A stretch of DNA of 64,000 nucleotides, from contig NZ_CP031848.1 of NCBI RefSeq assembly GCF_003441595.1, forward strand, positions 682,001-746,000. Reading direction: 5' to 3'. The notes beneath the pieces were generated by a model, which did not search any database, was not told the origin of the DNA, and saw only the letters and a list, made by a program, of their open reading frames with translations. Source of the DNA: Marinobacter sp. Arc7-DN-1. GTDB taxonomy: Bacteria; Pseudomonadota; Gammaproteobacteria; Pseudomonadales; Oleiphilaceae. Below are positions 60,550 to 64,000 of the stretch, in pieces. Made by a program: the position numbers and the translations under genes. Numbering within the stretch: the first letter of the stretch is position 1; the number at the start of each line of letters is the position of its first letter.

Positions 60550-61179
60550 TCAGGCCGGTATCATGTTGCGAAGGGCCAGCCGGATCAGGGTCTCGCTGGT
60601 CATGCCCTCCTCTGCCACCTTGCTGATGGCCTTGGCCGCTTCCTGGGGCTTGTACCCCAGCGCAATCAGCGCGGCTTCCGCCTCCTCTGTCGCCCCCGGC
60701 CCGGCAGACGCCGCATGTCCGGCCACCTGCCCCAATCCTGTCGTATCAGGCGACGTTGGCACGAATTGCCCTTCAAGTTGCCCTATCCGGTCGGTCATTT
60801 CAACAAGAAGCCGCTCAGCCGTCTTCTTGCCAACCCCAGGCAGCTTGACCAGCGAGGCGGAGTCCCGGTTTTCCACGCAGCGGATAAACTGCCGGGCATC
60901 AAGGCCGGAAAGAATGCCCACCGCCAGTTTTGGCCCCACACCATTAACCTTGATCAACAGGCGAAACAGGTTCCGGTCCAGCCGAGAGGCAAAGCCGTAG
61001 AGACTCTGGGCATCTTCCCGGACGGCAAAATGGGTGTGAAGGGTAACTTCATCGCCCGTTTCGGGCAGATGAAAGAAGGTGGTGTAGGGAATGTCGATTT
61101 CGTAGCCAAGACCGGCGCACTCTATCAGCGCCTGGCCCGGAGCTTTTTCAACCAGAATACCTCGGATACGACCAATCAA
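60550..61179 (-). CDS. ruvA: Holliday-junction DNA-binding protein RuvA
   Basis: A 209-residue protein with an OB-fold ('MIGRIRGILVEKAPGQALIE'), two helix-hairpin-helix motifs ('LLIKVNGVGPKLAVGILSG', 'LVKLPGVGKKTAERLLVEM') and a C-terminal domain that contacts RuvB ('EEAEAALIALGYKPQEAAKA'). It binds the four-way junction and loads RuvB. The start is a TTG at 61179 preceded by GGAGATACCCC. Confidence 0.97.
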   Translation of the reverse strand: MIGRIRGILVEKAPGQALIECAGLGYEIDIPYTTFFHLPETGDEVTLHTHFAVREDAQSLYGFASRLDRNLFRLLIKVNGVGPKLAVGILSGLDARQFIRCVENRDSASLVKLPGVGKKTAERLLVEMTDRIGQLEGQFVPTSPDTTGLGQVAGHAASAGPGATEEAEAALIALGYKPQEAAKAISKVAEEGMTSETLIRLALRNMIPA

Positions 61180-61209
61180 GGGGTATCTCCTGTGGCTCTT
61201 GTGAGCAGT

Positions 61210-61737
61210 TTACTGTTGTCGCACGCGACCGCTTCGAACCTTTCCGGCACCACTGGCCAACCGCAGGATACTCTGACTCATGTGGGCATGACACATCGCA
61301 ATTGCCAGCGCATCGGCCGCGTCCGCCTGAGGTTTGCGTGAGAGTGAAAGCAGCACCTGGACCATGTGCTGGACCTGGGACTTGTCTGCCCCACCCTTGC
61401 CGACAACGGCCTGTTTGACCTGTCGGGCGGAATACTCGTGAACCGCGAGGCCGCTGTTGGCGGCACTGACGATAGCTGCCCCCCTGGCCTGGCCCAGTTT
61501 CAGGGCCGAATCGGGATTGCGCGCCATGAACACCTGCTCGATGGCAAATTCTTCCGGACGATACTCGCCGATCAGCGTGGCCAGACTTTGGAAAATGGTC
61601 TGCAGGCGCTCTGCCATGGGTTTCTCACCCACGCGGATGCAGCCACTGTCGATGTATTCGATGTGCCGACCTTCCACACGGATGACGCCGTAACCGGTAA
61701 TCCTCGATCCGGGATCAACGCCCAGAATTATCGCCAC
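61210..61737 (-). CDS. ruvC: Holliday-junction resolvase RuvC
   Basis: A 175-residue nuclease of the RNase H fold. The acidic residues are in '[16 protein letters not shown]' (first Asp), 'FAIEQVFM' (Glu) and '[15 protein letters not shown]' (last two Asp). It cuts junctions during recombination. The start is GTG at 61737, with AGAGG seven bases upstream; an out-of-frame ATG overlaps it. Confidence 0.97.
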   Translation of the reverse strand: MAIILGVDPGSRITGYGVIRVEGRHIEYIDSGCIRVGEKPMAERLQTIFQSLATLIGEYRPEEFAIEQVFMARNPDSALKLGQARGAAIVSAANSGLAVHEYSARQVKQAVVGKGGADKSQVQHMVQVLLSLSRKPQADAADALAIAMCHAHMSQSILRLASGAGKVRSGRVRQQ

Positions 61738-61818
61738 ATCAATGCCTCTGTCTGGTCACAGCGACTCTGACGGTCGCCCGGGCGCAGAGCGTAAGGCCTC
61801 GCGCCCGTTGCTCACAAC

Positions 61819-63627
61819 TTAGTCTTTACCCTCGCCTGCTTCGGCCTTGTTGCCTTCCACCGGCTTTGCCGGCTTACGCAAACGGATGTGCAGTTCGCGC
61901 AGCTGTTTCTCGTCCACTTCGCCCGGCGCCTGAGTCATCAGACAGGTAGCGGTCTGGGTTTTCGGGAAAGCGATCACGTCACGAATGGACGTAGCGCCGG
62001 TCATCAGCATCACCAAACGGTCCAGGCCAAAGGCCAGACCACCATGGGGCGGGCAACCGAACTTCAGGGCGTCGAGCAGGAAGCCGAACTTGGCCCGCGC
62101 TTCTTCCTCGCCGATACCCAGGATGCGGAACACCGCTTCCTGCATTTTCTCGTCATGGATACGGATCGACCCACCACCCAGCTCGGTACCGTTCAGGACC
62201 ATGTCGTAGGCACGGGACAACGCGTTGGCCGGATCTGCCGCCAGCTCTTCCGGGCTGCAGGAAGGCGCAGTGAACGGGTGGTGAATAGCGGTCAGACCAC
62301 CGTCCGGGGTTTCCTCGAACATCGGGAAATCCACAACCCACAGCGGTGCCCACTCGCAGGTCAGCATGTCCAGATCGTGACCAACCTTGATACGCAGCGC
62401 GCCAAGGGCTTCGTTCACAACGTTGGTTTTGTCGGCGCCGAAGAAAACGATGTCTCCATCTTCAGCACCCACCCGCTCCATAATCGCAAGGGCAACATCA
62501 TCACCCAGGAACTTGATGATCGGAGACTGCAAACCCTCTACGCCCCTGGACAGGTCGTTGACCTTGATGTAAGCCAGACCCTTGGCACCGTAGATACCGA
62601 CGAATTTGGTGTAATCGTCAATCTGCTTGCGGGTCAGCTCGCCACCTTTGGGTACACGCAGGGCGGCAACACGGCCTTTCGGGTCTTTGGCCGGGCCGGC
62701 GAACACCTTGAAGTCCACACCCTCGACCAGATCATTCACGTCCAGCAGCTCCAGCGGAATACGAAGGTCCGGCTTGTCGCTGCCGTAGCGCTGCAGGGCC
62801 TCGGCATACGGCATTTGCGGGAAGGACGGAAGATCGACATCCAGCACATCCTTGAACAGGGAGCGGATCATGTCCTCGTTCAGGCCCATCAGGATCTCTT
62901 CATCAATGAAGGAGGCCTCGATATCCACCTGGGTGAATTCCGGCTGACGGTCCGCCCGCAGGTCTTCGTCCCGGAAGCACTTGGCAATCTGGTAGTAACG
63001 GTCAACGCCAGACACCATGAGCAGCTGTTTGAACAGCTGGGGAGACTGAGGCAGCGCAAAGAACGAACCCTCGTGGGTACGGCTGGGTACCAGGTAATCA
63101 CGGGCGCCTTCGGGTGTGGCTCGGGTCAGGATGGGGGTTTCCACATCCATGAAGCCGTTACTGTCCAGGTAGTTACGAATGTAGCTGGTTACCCGGGAGC
63201 GGAAACGCAGACGGTTGATCATCTCCGGACGGCGCAGGTCCACATAACGGTAACGCAGGCGAACGTCCTCACCAACATCCACATGCTCGTCCAGCGGGAA
63301 CGGCGGCGTTGCGGCGGCATTCAGGATACTCAACTCCTTGCCCAGCAGCTCAACCTGCCCGGTGGGCATGTTGTTGTTCTCGGTCCCGGCGGGACGACGA
63401 CGCACGCGACCGGTAACCTTGATCACAAACTCGCTACGGACTTTCTCCGCCAGGGCAAAGCTTTCAGGGGTATCAGGGTCGACAACCACCTGAGACATAC
63501 CATCCCGATCCCGCAGATCCAGGAAGATAACCCCACCGTGGTCACGGCGGCGGTGGACCCATCCGCAAAGTGTGACTTCCTGATCAATGTGGGATTCGTT
63601 GATCCCACCGCAATAATGACTGCGCAT
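61819..63627 (-). CDS. aspS: Aspartyl-tRNA synthetase AspS
   Basis: A 602-residue class II aminoacyl-tRNA synthetase. N-terminal OB anticodon-binding domain ('[20 protein letters not shown]'), motif 2 '[20 protein letters not shown]', GAD domain insertion, and motif 3 '[13 protein letters not shown]' near the C-terminus. The C-terminal tail carries a Lys/Glu-rich extension. The start at 63627 ('[14 protein letters not shown]') is the family start; the longer frame to 63777 reads through a dispersed repeat. Whether it is discriminating or also charges tRNA-Asn cannot be settled here. Confidence 0.97.
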   Translation of the reverse strand: MRSHYCGGINESHIDQEVTLCGWVHRRRDHGGVIFLDLRDRDGMSQVVVDPDTPESFALAEKVRSEFVIKVTGRVRRRPAGTENNNMPTGQVELLGKELSILNAAATPPFPLDEHVDVGEDVRLRYRYVDLRRPEMINRLRFRSRVTSYIRNYLDSNGFMDVETPILTRATPEGARDYLVPSRTHEGSFFALPQSPQLFKQLLMVSGVDRYYQIAKCFRDEDLRADRQPEFTQVDIEASFIDEEILMGLNEDMIRSLFKDVLDVDLPSFPQMPYAEALQRYGSDKPDLRIPLELLDVNDLVEGVDFKVFAGPAKDPKGRVAALRVPKGGELTRKQIDDYTKFVGIYGAKGLAYIKVNDLSRGVEGLQSPIIKFLGDDVALAIMERVGAEDGDIVFFGADKTNVVNEALGALRIKVGHDLDMLTCEWAPLWVVDFPMFEETPDGGLTAIHHPFTAPSCSPEELAADPANALSRAYDMVLNGTELGGGSIRIHDEKMQEAVFRILGIGEEEARAKFGFLLDALKFGCPPHGGLAFGLDRLVMLMTGATSIRDVIAFPKTQTATCLMTQAPGEVDEKQLRELHIRLRKPAKPVEGNKAEAGEGKD

Positions 63628-63960
63628 ACCGGTTCCCGTTACGTTTAATGTGTTCAAATTTGGTGCTTTAATGCCGCACCGGGTGTGGTGGGCTTTTCCG
63701 AAACACGCTGTGAATACGTCCCTGTACGCTCTGCTCCGCCATCCATGGCTCCGCAAGGTTTCGGAAAAGCCCACCACACCCGGCGCTACGTTGTTCGTGC
63801 CCGCTCAAAAAATGTTGCGACCATAGCGGAAAAGCCGCCCATTATAAACACAATGGCGCTGAAAATCAGGCGTGCTGGCACGCAAATGAGGCGACCGGAT
63901 GACTGTGGGTTGGCAGCCGGCTAGAATGCTGCCTTTTCTATCAGCAGATGGAGTCTGAAC
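63628..63960. other. Gap upstream of aspS
   Basis: 333 bases between divergent genes. The left half is taken up by the 26-bp inverted-repeat element; the right half holds the leader of the next gene with GGAG seven bases before its TTG. No further gene was seen. Confidence 0.6.
63679..63783. repeat. Dispersed inverted-repeat element, 26-bp arms
   Basis: Perfect 26-bp arms (63679-63704 and 63758-63783), beginning CCGGGTGTGGTGGGC on the left arm, enclose a 53-bp core that itself contains CCATCCATGG. It can fold into one long cruciform or RNA hairpin. Its compact, gene-free form is typical of a non-autonomous dispersed element; no copy elsewhere in this window was seen. Confidence 0.85.
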
Positions 63961-64000
63961 TTGGCCACCAGAGCGGAGCAGAAACTGAAAACCCGGCGGG
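63961..64000 (+). CDS. Start of a probable TetR-type regulator, cut by window edge
   Basis: TTG at 63961 with GGAG seven bases upstream begins 'MATRAEQKLKTRR', the characteristic opening of many TetR-family repressors just before the helix-turn-helix. Only 13 codons are inside the window, so the call rests on this short stretch. Confidence 0.5.
   Translation, partial: MATRAEQKLKTRR

Noticed and set aside
61888..63648. 586-codon plus-strand frame opposite aspS
   Set aside because: Shadow of a GC-rich conserved gene; AspS motifs are intact on the other strand and the frame has no recognisable domain.

Overview
The window looks like a chromosomal segment of a marine gammaproteobacterium, most likely Marinobacter or a close relative. 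This rests on GC-rich coding sequence, a standard gammaproteobacterial aspS/ruvCAB/ybgC-tolQRAB-pal-cpoB block, a methylcitrate cluster of the prpB-prpC-acnD-prpF type, and an XrtA (exosortase)/PEP-CTERM exopolysaccharide locus. The genus is an inference from gene content; no database was searched.

Layout. (1) 1-8.4 kb, minus strand: the distal half of an exosortase-associated exopolysaccharide operon (priming sugar transferase, export lipoprotein, Wzz-type chain-length protein, tyrosine-kinase homologue, outer-membrane barrel, polysaccharide deacetylase, GT2 glycosyltransferase, and an acyltransferase cut by the window edge). (2) 8.6-16.5 kb: an accessory stretch with two PEP-CTERM proteins, one behind a very good sigma-54 promoter, a PEP-CTERM-system acyltransferase, a flavoprotein oxidoreductase, an isolated prpD, a decayed VapC toxin and a RelE/Xre toxin-antitoxin pair. 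(3) 16.7-23.8 kb: GntR regulator-prpB-prpC-acnD-prpF, with GGGGTC-ended palindromes filling every internal gap. (4) 24-30.5 kb: opgG/opgH osmoregulated periplasmic glucan genes, an outer-membrane barrel and galU. (5) 31-44.3 kb: an uncharacterised envelope protein, a secreted lipase, a DMT transporter, tRNA-Val, and a tandem universal stress protein overlapping a full-length NdvB/ChvB-type cyclic glucan synthase gene (2835 aa). (6) 44.3-53.6 kb: nucleotide-sugar epimerase, outer-membrane protein, purC, bamC, dapA, bcp, a PerM-type permease, a TusA-like protein, a BepA-like protease and nadA. (7) 53.6-64 kb: two identical tRNA-Lys genes, the Tol-Pal operon, ruvCAB, aspS, a dispersed inverted-repeat element and the start of a probable TetR-type regulator.

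A common thread is envelope polysaccharide and envelope integrity. GalU makes UDP-glucose, which both the OpgGH and NdvB systems would use; the XrtA operon builds an exopolysaccharide thought to accompany PEP-CTERM proteins; Tol-Pal, BamC and the BepA-like protease maintain the outer membrane. The propionate (methylcitrate) pathway is a separate metabolic module whose prpD gene is split from the rest by the accessory stretch.

Most notable observations: the XrtA-locus kinase homologue has alanine in place of the P-loop lysine and no tyrosine tail; a hexanucleotide tract sits just after its start codon; constant-end, variable-core palindromes occur throughout the prp cluster; a sigma-54 promoter precedes a PEP-CTERM gene; two different periplasmic glucan systems coexist; and a 26-bp inverted-repeat element lies upstream of aspS.
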